From: Rhizobium terrae
GTDB lineage: Bacteria; Pseudomonadota; Alphaproteobacteria; Rhizobiales; Rhizobiaceae
Assembly (NCBI RefSeq): GCF_003425685.1
Contig: NZ_QJKM01000014.1
Coordinates: forward strand, 1-64,000
DNA length: 64,000 nucleotides
Direction: 5' to 3'
Each line of letters opens with the position of its first letter. Positions within the stretch are counted from its first letter, which is position 1. Positions 27,134 through 35,892 of this stretch are shown piece by piece. The notes under the pieces are model-generated. The model was not told the origin of the DNA, ran no database searches, and saw only the letters and a program-made list of their open reading frames with translations. The position numbers and the translations under genes were made by a program.

Positions 27134-28594
27134 CTAGAGATAGGGCGAACCCAACCAGAGCACGCGCTCGATGAACCGCACCGGAAAGGGTCTTGCCTTT
27201 AACCCCTCAAGCGTCACTTCGGTTGCGGAGGAAATCGCCAAATCTATTCTTCTTTCGAGCGCCTCGGCGAACGGGCAGTCGAGAATCTCGAGATCCACTT
27301 CGAAATTCAGCCGCAGAGAACGGGGGTCCAGGTTGGAGGATCCAACATAGGCCCAGCACCCGTCGATCACCAGAAGCTTGGAGTGATTGAAGGGGCCGGA
27401 AGCCCGCCAGATGCGGCAGTAATTCTTCAGCATCTGATCGAACTGCGCCGTCATGGCACGATCGACGAGAACGAGGTTGTTGGCGGTCGGCACCACGATG
27501 TCGACCGCAACGCCACGCCGGGCGGCCGTCACCAGCGCGGTGATCAGTTCCCGATCCGGCAGGAAGTAGGGCGAAACGATGCGGATGGAGCTGCGCGCCA
27601 CCGAGAAAGCGCCCATCAGCACCTTGTGATTCGTCTCCACGCTGCGGTCCGGCCCGGACGAAACGGCACGGATCATGATCGGTGCGCCGGGCTTGGTTTC
27701 CGGAGGCTGCAGTGTCCAGGCCTCCCCCTCCAGCGTCTCGCCGCTCGCGAACTGCCAGTCGGCGGCAGCGATCGCGACGAGATCGGCAACCACCGGTCCG
27801 GTGACCCTGAAATGGGTGTCAAAGGCGCATTTGTCGCCGCTGAACTCGCTGGAAAAGCCTTCCCGGATATTCATCCCGCCCGTGAACGCCGTGCGGCCAT
27901 CGATCACCAGGATCTTCCGGTGGGTTCTCAAGTTTGCGTAGGGCAGCCTGAGGCCCATGATGACGTTGCCATTGAAGACGTCGGCGGTCACGCCGCCATC
28001 CCGCAGCATGCCGAGCACGCTCGGCACCGAATACCTTGCGCCGACTGCATCGATGAGAACGCGCACCTCCACGCCGCGCTTGACGGCCGCGATCAGCGCA
28101 TCCGCAAAACGGGCGCCGATCCGGTCGCGGTCGAAAATATAGGTTTCCAGGATAATGCTGCGTTTCGCCTTGGCGATCTCCTTCAGCATGGCGCCGTAAG
28201 CCTCGTCGCCCGTGTCGAGCGCCACGATCGTGTTGCCGGTCGTCAGCCGGTGGCTCGTCACGCGGTCGCCGAGCGTCTTCATGGAACGGAAGCGCTGGCC
28301 GAACTTCCCGGTCACCATCGCGTCTGTCGCGTCATAGGATGCGAAATCTGCTCGGATCTTGCCCTGCAGCAGTGCTCGCCGGTCGCTGATCACCGTCCTG
28401 CGGATGCGGTTGATGCCGGCGATCATGTAAAGCAGGGCGCCGACGATGGGCGATAGAACGATAATGCCGACCCAGCCGACGGTGGATCGCACCTCCTCCT
28501 TGGTCATCGTCGCGTGGATCGCAGCGGCAGCCCCCATCAGGACCGACAATACGAAAAGGATATGCGGCCAATAGGGTTCGATGAGATCCAGCAT
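27134..28594 (-). CDS. cls: Cardiolipin synthase, phospholipase D type
   Basis: The 486-residue protein has two N-terminal membrane segments (ILFVLSVLMGAAAAIHA and VGWVGIIVLSPIVGALLYMIAG) and two HKD motifs: THRKILVIDGRTAFTGG (about 226) and NHSKLLVIDGCWAYVG (about 402). This is the standard layout of bacterial cardiolipin synthases, which join two phosphatidylglycerols, or PG and PE, at the inner membrane. The EEP-family gene follows on the same strand. A 32-base hairpin separates it from the upstream aminotransferase gene. Confidence 0.93.
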   Translation of the reverse strand: MLDLIEPYWPHILFVLSVLMGAAAAIHATMTKEEVRSTVGWVGIIVLSPIVGALLYMIAGINRIRRTVISDRRALLQGKIRADFASYDATDAMVTGKFGQRFRSMKTLGDRVTSHRLTTGNTIVALDTGDEAYGAMLKEIAKAKRSIILETYIFDRDRIGARFADALIAAVKRGVEVRVLIDAVGARYSVPSVLGMLRDGGVTADVFNGNVIMGLRLPYANLRTHRKILVIDGRTAFTGGMNIREGFSSEFSGDKCAFDTHFRVTGPVVADLVAIAAADWQFASGETLEGEAWTLQPPETKPGAPIMIRAVSSGPDRSVETNHKVLMGAFSVARSSIRIVSPYFLPDRELITALVTAARRGVAVDIVVPTANNLVLVDRAMTAQFDQMLKNYCRIWRASGPFNHSKLLVIDGCWAYVGSSNLDPRSLRLNFEVDLEILDCPFAEALERRIDLAISSATEVTLEGLKARPFPVRFIERVLWLGSPYL

Positions 28595-28630
28595 GGACTG
28601 GAATATAGGGGCGCCGATGTGAAGCGCAAT

Positions 28631-28662
28631 CGGAGCCGCACCGACAGGTCGGTACGGCTCCG
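28631..28662 (-). terminator. Hairpin between the aminotransferase gene and cls
   Basis: CGGAGCCG (28631-28638) pairs with CGGCTCCG (28655-28662), and the interior CCGAC/GTCGG extends the stem. It begins nine bases past the aminotransferase stop on the minus strand. The T-tract is weak (ATTGCG), so it may attenuate rather than fully stop transcription. Confidence 0.55.
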
Positions 28663-28670
28663 GGAGATGA

Positions 28671-30026
28671 TCAGGCGGCGAGTTGCTTCCCGAAGGCGTC
28701 GAGCGAAGCCTCGAACGTATCGAAGATCGCGTCCACCTGCGCTTCGGTGACGATCATCGGCGGGCAGAGCGCCAGCGAGTCGCCGATCGCCCGGGAGATC
28801 AGGCCCTTTTCGACCATGATGGAGAACAGTTTCGGGCCGAGCTGGCCGGCGGCGAAACCGTCGCGCGGCTTCAGCTCCAGCGCGCCGAGCAGGCCGACGC
28901 CGCGAGCTTCGACCGCCAGGGGATGGCTCTCCAGCGCCTTCAGGCGGCTCTGGAATTTCGGCGCCAGCGCCCGCACGTTGCCGACGAGATCCCGCTCCTC
29001 GATGATCGCGATGTTTTCCAGCGCAACCGCGCAGGCGACCGGATGGCCGGCGGCGGTCACCCCATGGCCGAACGTCCCGATCTTGGCGGATTCGTCAGCC
29101 AGCGGCCCATAGACATTCTCGTTGATCAGCAGCGCCGAGATCGGCTGATAGGAGGACGAAATTTGCTTCGACAATGTCATGATGTCCGGCTGCAGTGCAA
29201 AGGTGGTCGTCCCGAACATCTCACCGGTGCGGCCGAAACCGCAGATCACCTCGTCGGCGATCAGGAGGATATCGTACTTTTTCAACACCTTCTGGATTGC
29301 CTCCCAATAACCGGCCGGCGGCACGATCACGCCGCCTGCGCCCATGACCGGCTCGCCGATGAAGGCAGCGACGGTGTCCGGGCCTTCCTTCAGGATCAGG
29401 TCTTCCAGGTCCTTGGCGCAACGCGCGACGAAAGCCGCTTCGGTTTCGTTGTCCTGCTTGTAGACGCGGTAATGCGGGCAGGTCGTGTGGAAGATGCCCG
29501 GAAGCGGCAGGTCGAAAGACCGATGGTTGTTCGGCAGTCCGGTCAGGCTGGCGCTGGCGACCGTTACGCCGTGATAGCCCTTGATGCGCGATATGATCTT
29601 CTTCTTCTCCGGCTTGCCGAGCGCATTCGAACGATACCAGACCATCTTGACGGCCGTATCGTTGGCCTCGGAGCCGGAATTGGTGAAATAAGCCTTGGAC
29701 ATCGGCACCGGCGCCATCTGGATCAGCTTTTCTGCAAGCTCGATCGACGGGCCATGGCTGCGGGCGGTAAAGGTATGGTAATAGGGAAGCTTGGCCATCT
29801 GCTTGGCTGCCGCATCCACGAGGCGGCTTTCGCCGAAACCGACACCGACGCTCCAGAGACCGGCCATGGCCTCGATATACTTCTTGCCGGTCACGTCATA
29901 GACATAGACGCCCTCGCCTCGATCGATCACCAGCGAGCCATCACGCTCCAGCGCGCGGGCGTTCGTGTAGGAGTGCAGGTGATAGGCCTTGTCCCGGGCC
30001 TCGATGGAATTGGGCTGAACAGTCAC
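28671..30026 (-). CDS. Class III (omega) aminotransferase
   Basis: The 451-residue PLP enzyme is of the class III group that includes omega-amino acid:pyruvate and putrescine/GABA transaminases. Visible are YIEAMAGLWSVGVG near the N-terminus, FTNSGSEANDTAVKM (PLP phosphate binding), IKGYHGVTVAS, ADEVICGFGRTG with the PLP-contacting Asp, and TLSKQISSSYQPISA with the presumed Schiff-base lysine. Translation starts at GTG 30026, which has a perfect AGGAGGT five bases upstream. It is transcribed toward cls. The amine donor cannot be told from sequence. Confidence 0.9.
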   Translation of the reverse strand: MTVQPNSIEARDKAYHLHSYTNARALERDGSLVIDRGEGVYVYDVTGKKYIEAMAGLWSVGVGFGESRLVDAAAKQMAKLPYYHTFTARSHGPSIELAEKLIQMAPVPMSKAYFTNSGSEANDTAVKMVWYRSNALGKPEKKKIISRIKGYHGVTVASASLTGLPNNHRSFDLPLPGIFHTTCPHYRVYKQDNETEAAFVARCAKDLEDLILKEGPDTVAAFIGEPVMGAGGVIVPPAGYWEAIQKVLKKYDILLIADEVICGFGRTGEMFGTTTFALQPDIMTLSKQISSSYQPISALLINENVYGPLADESAKIGTFGHGVTAAGHPVACAVALENIAIIEERDLVGNVRALAPKFQSRLKALESHPLAVEARGVGLLGALELKPRDGFAAGQLGPKLFSIMVEKGLISRAIGDSLALCPPMIVTEAQVDAIFDTFEASLDAFGKQLAA

Positions 30027-30165
30027 GGCGGACCTCCTGTGAGACTTATAGGAATTTCATAGGCGGAAACGGCTGTATTGGACACCCCCTATCGCCGGTT
30101 CCGGCCCGCCCAAACGTTCAAAATAATTGACGTTTCAATCAATGCTTTTGGTGATTTCCAGCGAC

Positions 30166-31599
30166 TTACTTCTGCGCCATCGCGGCGACCGGGGGTTCGG
30201 CGCCTGCCGGAATGGGGCTCCGATATTCCTGTCCCTTGCGCCGCTTTTTCAGGTCGGCCCAGGCGGCCTCGCGCAACTGATCGCTCGTCATCGCGGCAAG
30301 CCCGGTCGCAGCCATCGCCTTGGCGGCGGAAACCATGCCCTTGTGGGCAAGCGCGCTCTTGCCCTGCGCCACCACCTGCCAGGTATGAAGCTGCGTGCCG
30401 ACGGCAAGCGTCGCGCCATAGGCCTGTACGGTGGGCACCACCCAGCTCACGTCGCCCACATCGGTCGAACCGCCCATCTGGCGGTTTTCGCTGTGCGCCG
30501 GAAGGATGAAGTCGGCGAGCGGAATGTCGCGCTGTTCCAGGCGCTCCTGGTTCCAGCTTGCGGCGATGTCTTCGGGCGTGAGTGTGGCGCGGATCTTTTC
30601 GGCGAATGTAATATCTGCGGCGTCGAAGGCCGGCGGTCCCATGCTGTCCCAGACGTCCTGCATGACGTCCATCAGCGGTGTATTGACGACAAGGTTGGAG
30701 ACGCCGGCCAGGATCGTGCTCTCGACCTTGGTCTCGGTCATCAGCGCCGCACCGTCGGCGACCTTCTTGACCCGCTCGATCAGCGCGAAAAGCCCCGGCA
30801 GATCCGCGGAGCGGACGACATAACGCACCTTGGCATGCGCCTGCACGACATTTGGCGAGATGCCGCCGGTATCGAGGACGGCATAGTGAATCCGGCTTTC
30901 CGAGGGCATGTGTTCGCGCATGTAGTTGACGCCGACGCTCATCAACTCGACGGCATCCAGCGCACTGCGGCCGAGCTCCGGGACTGCGGAAGCATGCGCC
31001 GCCCGGCCTGTGAAGGTGAAGTCGATGCGGCAGTTCGCAAGCGATGTCTCGCGCTGCACGCCTGCAAAATTGCTGGGATGCCAGCTGATCGCGATATCGA
31101 CGTCTTCGAAAGCGCCTTCGCGCACCATGAAGGCCTTGGCCGCGCCGCCCTCTTCCGCCGGACACCCGTAATAACGCACGCGGCCGGGCGTGCCGGTCTT
31201 CTCCAGCCAGTCCTTCAGGGCCGTCGCGGCGAGCAGCGATGCCGAACCGAGAAGGTTGTGGCCGCAGCCGTGACCGTTGGCGCCGGCCATCAGCGGATCG
31301 TGGCGGTCGACGCCGGCCTTCTGGCTGAGGCCGGCCAGGGCGTCGTATTCACCGAGAAAGGCGATCATCGGGCCGCCCTCTCCCGCTTCGCCGATCAGCG
31401 CGGTCGGAATGCCGGCGACATTTTCGGTAATCCTGAAGCCCTGGGTTTCCAGCATTTCGCGATGCGCGGCTGCCGAAAGCCTTTCCATGTAGCAGGTCTC
31501 GGGCGTCTCCCAAACACGATCCGCAAGCTCGATGAAGACTTCCTTTTTGCGGTCGATGAAGTCCCAAACGAGGGGGAGATTGGAATTGCCTGTCGTCAT
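30166..31599 (-). CDS. M20-family amidohydrolase, AbgB-like (p-aminobenzoyl-glutamate hydrolase type)
   Basis: The 477-residue protein resembles AbgB, a subunit of the hydrolase that splits p-aminobenzoyl-glutamate, and related M20D amidohydrolases. Motifs are FLGEYDALAGLSQ, GANGHGCGHNLLG (metal ligands), GCPAEEGGAAKAFM (bridging Glu pair) and the dimerisation-domain GRAAHASAVPELGRSA. The larger size and the GCGHN site separate it from the HipO-like enzyme at 23601. No abgA or abgT gene is adjacent, so the exact amide substrate is open. GAGG lies about ten bases before ATG 31599. Confidence 0.88.
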   Translation of the reverse strand: MTTGNSNLPLVWDFIDRKKEVFIELADRVWETPETCYMERLSAAAHREMLETQGFRITENVAGIPTALIGEAGEGGPMIAFLGEYDALAGLSQKAGVDRHDPLMAGANGHGCGHNLLGSASLLAATALKDWLEKTGTPGRVRYYGCPAEEGGAAKAFMVREGAFEDVDIAISWHPSNFAGVQRETSLANCRIDFTFTGRAAHASAVPELGRSALDAVELMSVGVNYMREHMPSESRIHYAVLDTGGISPNVVQAHAKVRYVVRSADLPGLFALIERVKKVADGAALMTETKVESTILAGVSNLVVNTPLMDVMQDVWDSMGPPAFDAADITFAEKIRATLTPEDIAASWNQERLEQRDIPLADFILPAHSENRQMGGSTDVGDVSWVVPTVQAYGATLAVGTQLHTWQVVAQGKSALAHKGMVSAAKAMAATGLAAMTSDQLREAAWADLKKRRKGQEYRSPIPAGAEPPVAAMAQK

Positions 31600-31975
31600 G
31601 AAACCATTGCCTCGATGCGTCTATGCTGGTCGGAAGGTCCGAACCGTACTCCATTCTGGTCCGATGGCAATGTGGCGATGCAGCAAAATCGACGCCAGCG
31701 AAGATTGAACGGAGAGAAAGCGGTTGTGATCAAGACGCGAATGTTAGCATCTCGACAACGACATCATAATCGCTATGCTCCCGCGCCACGGCCCGCCGGC
31801 AAATCTAGGAAACGAGCCGATAGCAATAAAAACATACGGGGATTTTGCCAAATTTGCGGAAATTTTTCCAAAAAATGCAGCGGGCGTAAAATCCGGTACG
31901 GCTGAACGCGTTGAACCGGAAAAGAGGAACAAGGGCACGCGCGGCTGAAGACGTGAGCGGACCCGCCAGGAGAAA
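31600..31975. other. Divergent intergenic region, AbgB-like gene / ABC importer operon
   Basis: This is the left part of a 530-base non-coding stretch. It turns AT-rich around 31800-31880, a likely promoter zone for the importer operon, but I cannot assign a confident -35/-10 pair. No gene remnant or hairpin stands out. Confidence 0.45.
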
Positions 31976-32134
31976 ATGACGATTGAGAACGGCCGCAGCG
32001 AAATATCGCCAGCCAGGAGGTGCATAACAGAAGATCAGGCCTCGGGCGCGAGAGAGCGCGCGCCAATCCAGAAATTGAAAATCAACGGGGCTCGGCGTTG
32101 CCGCCAGCCTCAGGTTATTGGGAGACCGATATGA
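31976..32134 (+). CDS. Possible 52-codon leader ORF overlapping the SBP start (ATGA)
   Basis: ATG 31976 follows AGGAGAAA and opens a 52-codon frame, MTIENGRSEISPARR and onward, rich in Arg, Gln and Glu. It ends with TGA at 32132-32134, overlapping the ATG of the substrate-binding-protein gene. Such an overlap is the arrangement of translational coupling. The SBP gene also has its own strong GGGAGA site, so the leader could be regulatory or accidental. I recognise no family. Confidence 0.3.
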   Translation: MTIENGRSEISPARRCITEDQASGARERAPIQKLKINGARRCRQPQVIGRPI

Positions 32135-33726
32135 AATACAAACTGACCCTCGCTGCAGCGCTGCTGTCGGCAACCTTCTTCGCCGGCGCCGCCAGCGCCA
32201 AGACCTTCGTTTACTGCTCCGAAGGTTCCCCGGAAGGCTTCGACCCCGGCATCTACACCGCCGGCACCACCTTCGACGCCTCCGCTCACCCGGTCTACAA
32301 CCGTCTCCTCGAATTCAAGCCGGGCACGACCCAGCCGGAAGCCGGTCTCGCCGCGAGCTGGGACATTTCCGCAGACGGCACCGTCTACACGTTCAAGCTG
32401 CGTCCGAACGTCAAGTTCCAGACGACCGAATTCTTCAAGCCGACCCGCAACCTGAACGCCGATGACGTCGTGTTCTCGATCGGCCGCCAGGTCGATGAAA
32501 AGAACGCCTGGCACAAGTACATTTCCGGCGCCTCCTGGGAATATGCCGAGGGCATGGGTTTCCCGAAGCTCATCAAGTCGATCGAGAAGGTCGATGACCT
32601 GACCGTCAAGGTCACGCTGAACCGGCCGGAAGCACCGTTCCTCGCCAACCTTGCCATGCCGTTCGCTTCGATCCTGTCGAAGGAATATGCCGACAGCCTC
32701 GACAAGGCCGGCAAGAAGGAACAGCTGAACCAGATGCCGGTCGGCACCGGTCCGTTCACCTTCATCGGCTACCAGCAGGACGCCGTCATCCGCTTCCAGA
32801 AGAATGCCGGTTACTGGGGTCCCGCTCCGAAGATCGACGACCTCGTCTTCGCGATCACCACCGATGCCGCCGTCCGTTACCAGAAGCTGAAGGCCGGCGA
32901 ATGCCACCTGATGCCGTATCCGAACGCTGCCGACGTCAAGGCGATGAAGTCCGATCCGAACCTGAAGGTCATGGAGCAGGAAGGACTGAACGTCGCCTAT
33001 CTCGCGTACAACACGACGCAGGCTCCGTTCGACAAGGTCGAAGTCCGCAGGGCCCTGAACAAGGCGATCAACAAGAAGGCGATCGTCGATGCCGTTTTCC
33101 AGGGCATGGCGACCCCGGCGGTCAATCCGATCCCGCCGACCATGTGGTCCTACAACAAGTCCACCCAGGACGACACCTATGACATCGAAGCCGCCAAGAA
33201 GATGCTCGCCGATGCCGGCGTCAAGAACCTCTCGATGAAGGTCTGGGCGATGCCGGTTTCGCGTCCGTACATGCTGAATGCACGTCGCGCCGCCGAAATC
33301 ATCCAGGACGATTTCGCCAAGATCGGCGTCAAGGTCGAGATCGTCTCCTACGAGTGGGCCGAATACCTCAACCGTTCGAAGGCCAAGGACCGCGACGGTG
33401 CGGCCATGCTCGGCTGGACCGGCGACAACGGCGACCCGGACAACTTCCTCGACACCCTGCTCGGCTGCGACGCCGTGGGCGGCAACAACCGCGCGCAGTG
33501 GTGCAACAAGGAGTTCGACGAACTCGTGAAGAAGGCGAAGGTCACCTCGGACATGGCAGAGCGCACCAAGCTCTATGAGCAGGCGCAGGCCGTGTTCAAG
33601 AAGGAAGCCCCCTGGGCCACGCTCGACCACTCCCTCTCCGTCGTTCCGATGCGCAAGGGCGTGACCGGCTTCACCCAGAGCCCGCTTGGCGATTTCACCT
33701 TCGAAGCTGTCGATATCGCCGAGTAA
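32131..33726 (+). CDS. dppA: Dipeptide-type ABC transporter substrate-binding protein
   Basis: The 531-residue periplasmic SBP_bac_5 (cluster C) protein has a cleavable signal peptide (about 1-23, ending GAASA), then YCSEGSPEGFDPGIYTAG at the start of the mature part and the family motif LNADDVVFSIGR near residue 110, with PVGTGPF near 205. It captures di- or oligopeptides for the downstream permeases; DppA is the closest type, though other ligands are possible. GGGAGA lies five bases before ATG 32131. A strong hairpin follows, which would let this gene be expressed above the membrane genes. Confidence 0.92.
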   Translation: MKYKLTLAAALLSATFFAGAASAKTFVYCSEGSPEGFDPGIYTAGTTFDASAHPVYNRLLEFKPGTTQPEAGLAASWDISADGTVYTFKLRPNVKFQTTEFFKPTRNLNADDVVFSIGRQVDEKNAWHKYISGASWEYAEGMGFPKLIKSIEKVDDLTVKVTLNRPEAPFLANLAMPFASILSKEYADSLDKAGKKEQLNQMPVGTGPFTFIGYQQDAVIRFQKNAGYWGPAPKIDDLVFAITTDAAVRYQKLKAGECHLMPYPNAADVKAMKSDPNLKVMEQEGLNVAYLAYNTTQAPFDKVEVRRALNKAINKKAIVDAVFQGMATPAVNPIPPTMWSYNKSTQDDTYDIEAAKKMLADAGVKNLSMKVWAMPVSRPYMLNARRAAEIIQDDFAKIGVKVEIVSYEWAEYLNRSKAKDRDGAAMLGWTGDNGDPDNFLDTLLGCDAVGGNNRAQWCNKEFDELVKKAKVTSDMAERTKLYEQAQAVFKKEAPWATLDHSLSVVPMRKGVTGFTQSPLGDFTFEAVDIAE

Positions 33727-33746
33727 GTCACGGCTCACGACGATTT

Positions 33747-33783
33747 TGCCGCGGGAAGCGTTGCGTTTCCCGCGGCATTTTCT
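33747..33783 (+). terminator. Attenuating terminator after the SBP gene
   Basis: TGCCGCGGGAA (33747-33757) pairs with TTCCCGCGGCA (33767-33777), followed by TTTTCTT. The 11-bp stem sits between the SBP and the first permease gene, a common place for partial termination in ABC import operons. Confidence 0.85.
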
Positions 33784-33886
33784 TATGAGACGCCCAAAAT
33801 ATGGCGGAGACGCCAAAATCGCCGCATCCATGGCTTGACAAATCCATGAATCGGCCACGAAGCAAAAACCACCGTAAGGTTTTAGA

Positions 33887-34891
33887 ATGTTTGGCTTTCT
33901 TCTGCGGCGTCTTGCCGTGCTGATCCCGACCTTTATCGGGGTCTCGATCATCGCTTTTTCCTTCATCCGACTTTTGCCGGGCGATCCGGTCGAGCTTCTG
34001 TCCGGCGAACGCGTCATGTCGCCGGAGCGTCATGCGCAGATCAGCCATGATCTTGGCTTCGACCGCCCGATCGTCATTCAATATTTCGACTATCTCGGCG
34101 GCGTGGTGACCGGCGACTTCGGCACATCCATCGTCTCCAAGAAGCCGATCCTCGACCAGTTCTGGGCGCTGTTTCCGGCGACCGTCGAACTGTCCTTCTG
34201 CGCCATCGTCATCGCGATTGCGCTTGGCATTCCGGCCGGCATGATCGCGGCGATCAAGCGCGGCTCCGTCTTCGACCAGGGATTGATGGGCATCGCGCTC
34301 GTCGGTTATTCCATGCCGATCTTCTGGTGGGGCCTGCTGCTGATCATCCTGTTCTCCGGCATCCTGCAATGGTTCCCGGTTTCCGGCCGCATCTCGCTGA
34401 TGTTCTTCTTCAAGCCGGTCACCGGCTTCATGCTGATCGACTCGCTGCTGTCGGGCCAGAAGGGCGCCTTCACCTCGGCGCTCAGCCATCTGGCGCTGCC
34501 CTCGATCGTGCTTGCGACCATTCCGCTCGCCGTCATCGCCCGCCAGACGCGCTCGGCCATGCTCGAAGTGCTGTCGGAAGACTACGTCCGCACCGCCCGC
34601 GCCAAGGGCCTCTCGCCCTTCCGGGTCATCGGCATCCATGCGCTGCGCAATGCGATGATCCCGGTCATCACCACGATCGGCCTGCAGATCGGCGTCATGC
34701 TCGCCGGCGCGATCCTCACCGAAACCATCTTCTCCTGGCCGGGCATCGGCAAGTGGATGGTCGACAGTGTCTTCCGCCGCGATTACGCCGTCATCCAGGG
34801 TGGTCTGCTGCTGATCGCCGCCATCATCATGATCGTCAATCTCGTCGTTGATCTGCTCTACGGCCTGATCAACCCGAGAATCCGACACTAA
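33887..34891 (+). CDS. dppB: Dipeptide-type ABC transporter permease
   Basis: The 334-residue DppB-type permease begins MFGFLLRRLAVLIPTFIGVS and has LLPGDPVE after the first helix, about six membrane segments, and the EAA-type coupling loop YVRTARAKGLSPFRVI (about 235) that contacts the ATPases. It forms a channel with DppC. A TTGACA-like hexamer at 33833-33838 could be part of a second promoter within the 160-base gap after the SBP gene, but no matching -10 is clear. Confidence 0.94.
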   Translation: MFGFLLRRLAVLIPTFIGVSIIAFSFIRLLPGDPVELLSGERVMSPERHAQISHDLGFDRPIVIQYFDYLGGVVTGDFGTSIVSKKPILDQFWALFPATVELSFCAIVIAIALGIPAGMIAAIKRGSVFDQGLMGIALVGYSMPIFWWGLLLIILFSGILQWFPVSGRISLMFFFKPVTGFMLIDSLLSGQKGAFTSALSHLALPSIVLATIPLAVIARQTRSAMLEVLSEDYVRTARAKGLSPFRVIGIHALRNAMIPVITTIGLQIGVMLAGAILTETIFSWPGIGKWMVDSVFRRDYAVIQGGLLLIAAIIMIVNLVVDLLYGLINPRIRH

Positions 34892-34902
34892 GCCCGGCAC
34901 AG

Positions 34903-34949
34903 GGCATGTCGCGCAAAAGTGTGAAGCGGTTTTGCGACAACGACATGCC
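34903..34949. repeat. RIME-like palindromic intergenic element
   Basis: GGCATGTCG (34903-34911) and CGACATGCC (34941-34949) form a perfect 9-bp outer stem. CGCAAAA (34912-34918) and TTTTGCG (34930-34936) form a 7-bp inner stem. This layout and sequence are typical of Rhizobium-specific intergenic mosaic elements. It fills most of the 81-base gap between dppB and dppC and would fold in the operon mRNA. Confidence 0.75.
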
Positions 34950-34972
34950 AGGATAAAGAAGGAGAAAATCCC

Positions 34973-35890
34973 ATGGCCGACACAACAGCCGCCAAACCGA
35001 CAGAGCCGGTATCGAGCGCTGCCATGCGCCGCCAGATGCTCCGCGAATTCTGGTTCTACTTTTCCGAAAACCGCGGCGCCGTTCTGGGGCTCATCGTTTT
35101 CATCGCCCTCGTTTTCGTCGCGATCTTCGCATCGTTCATCGCCCCGCACTCGCCGTTCGAGCAGTATCGCGATTTCGTTCTGCTTCCGCCTGCCTGGGCT
35201 GAAGGCGGCAACCCGTCCTACCTGCTCGGCACCGATCCGGTCGGGCGCGATATCCTGTCCCGCCTGATCTACGGCGCACAGTATTCGCTGTTCATCGGCG
35301 TCTTCGTGACGACGCTGTCGCTCGCCGGCGGCATCATCGTCGGCCTGATCGCCGGTTATTACCGCGGCTGGGTCGATACCGTCATCATGCGCCTGATGGA
35401 CATCATCCTGGCCTTCCCGTCGCTGCTCTTGGCCCTCGTGCTCGTCGCGATCCTTGGGCCGAGCCTGACCAACGGCATGATCGCCATCGCGCTCACCCTG
35501 CAGCCGCATTTCGTGCGCCTCACCCGCGCCGCCGTGATGGCCGAAAAGACCCGCGACTACGTCACCGCCGCCCGCCTTGCCGGCGCCGGTCCGCTGCGGC
35601 TGATGTTCCGCACCATCCTGCCGAACTGCACCGCGCCGCTGATCGTCCAGGCGACGCTCTCCTTCTCGAACGCCATTCTCGACGCGGCCGCCCTCGGTTT
35701 CCTCGGCATGGGCGCCCAGCCGCCGGCGCCGGAATGGGGTACCATGCTTGCCGAAGCGCGGGAGTTCATCCTGCGTGCCTGGTGGGTCGTCACCTTCCCC
35801 GGCCTTGCCATCCTCATCACCGTTCTCGCCATCAACCTGATGGGCGACGGCCTGCGCGATGCGCTTGACCCGAAACTGAAGAGGTCCTGA
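34973..35890 (+). CDS. dppC: Dipeptide-type ABC transporter permease
   Basis: The 305-residue DppC-type permease has the N-terminal DppC extension (REFWFYFSENRGAVLGLIVF), the periplasmic LLGTDPVGRDILSRLIYGA motif, about six helices, and the coupling loop YVTAARLAGAGPLRLMF (about 195). It pairs with DppB in the inner membrane. GGAG lies seven bases before ATG 34973. The gene is two bases from dppD, so they are translated as one unit. Confidence 0.94.
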   Translation: MADTTAAKPTEPVSSAAMRRQMLREFWFYFSENRGAVLGLIVFIALVFVAIFASFIAPHSPFEQYRDFVLLPPAWAEGGNPSYLLGTDPVGRDILSRLIYGAQYSLFIGVFVTTLSLAGGIIVGLIAGYYRGWVDTVIMRLMDIILAFPSLLLALVLVAILGPSLTNGMIAIALTLQPHFVRLTRAAVMAEKTRDYVTAARLAGAGPLRLMFRTILPNCTAPLIVQATLSFSNAILDAAALGFLGMGAQPPAPEWGTMLAEAREFILRAWWVVTFPGLAILITVLAINLMGDGLRDALDPKLKRS

Positions 35891-35892
35891 TC

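Noticed and set aside
33728..35509. A 593-codon minus-strand frame opposite dppB and dppC
   Set aside because: It is dominated by Asp, Arg, His and Gln runs and covers two certain permease genes on the other strand.
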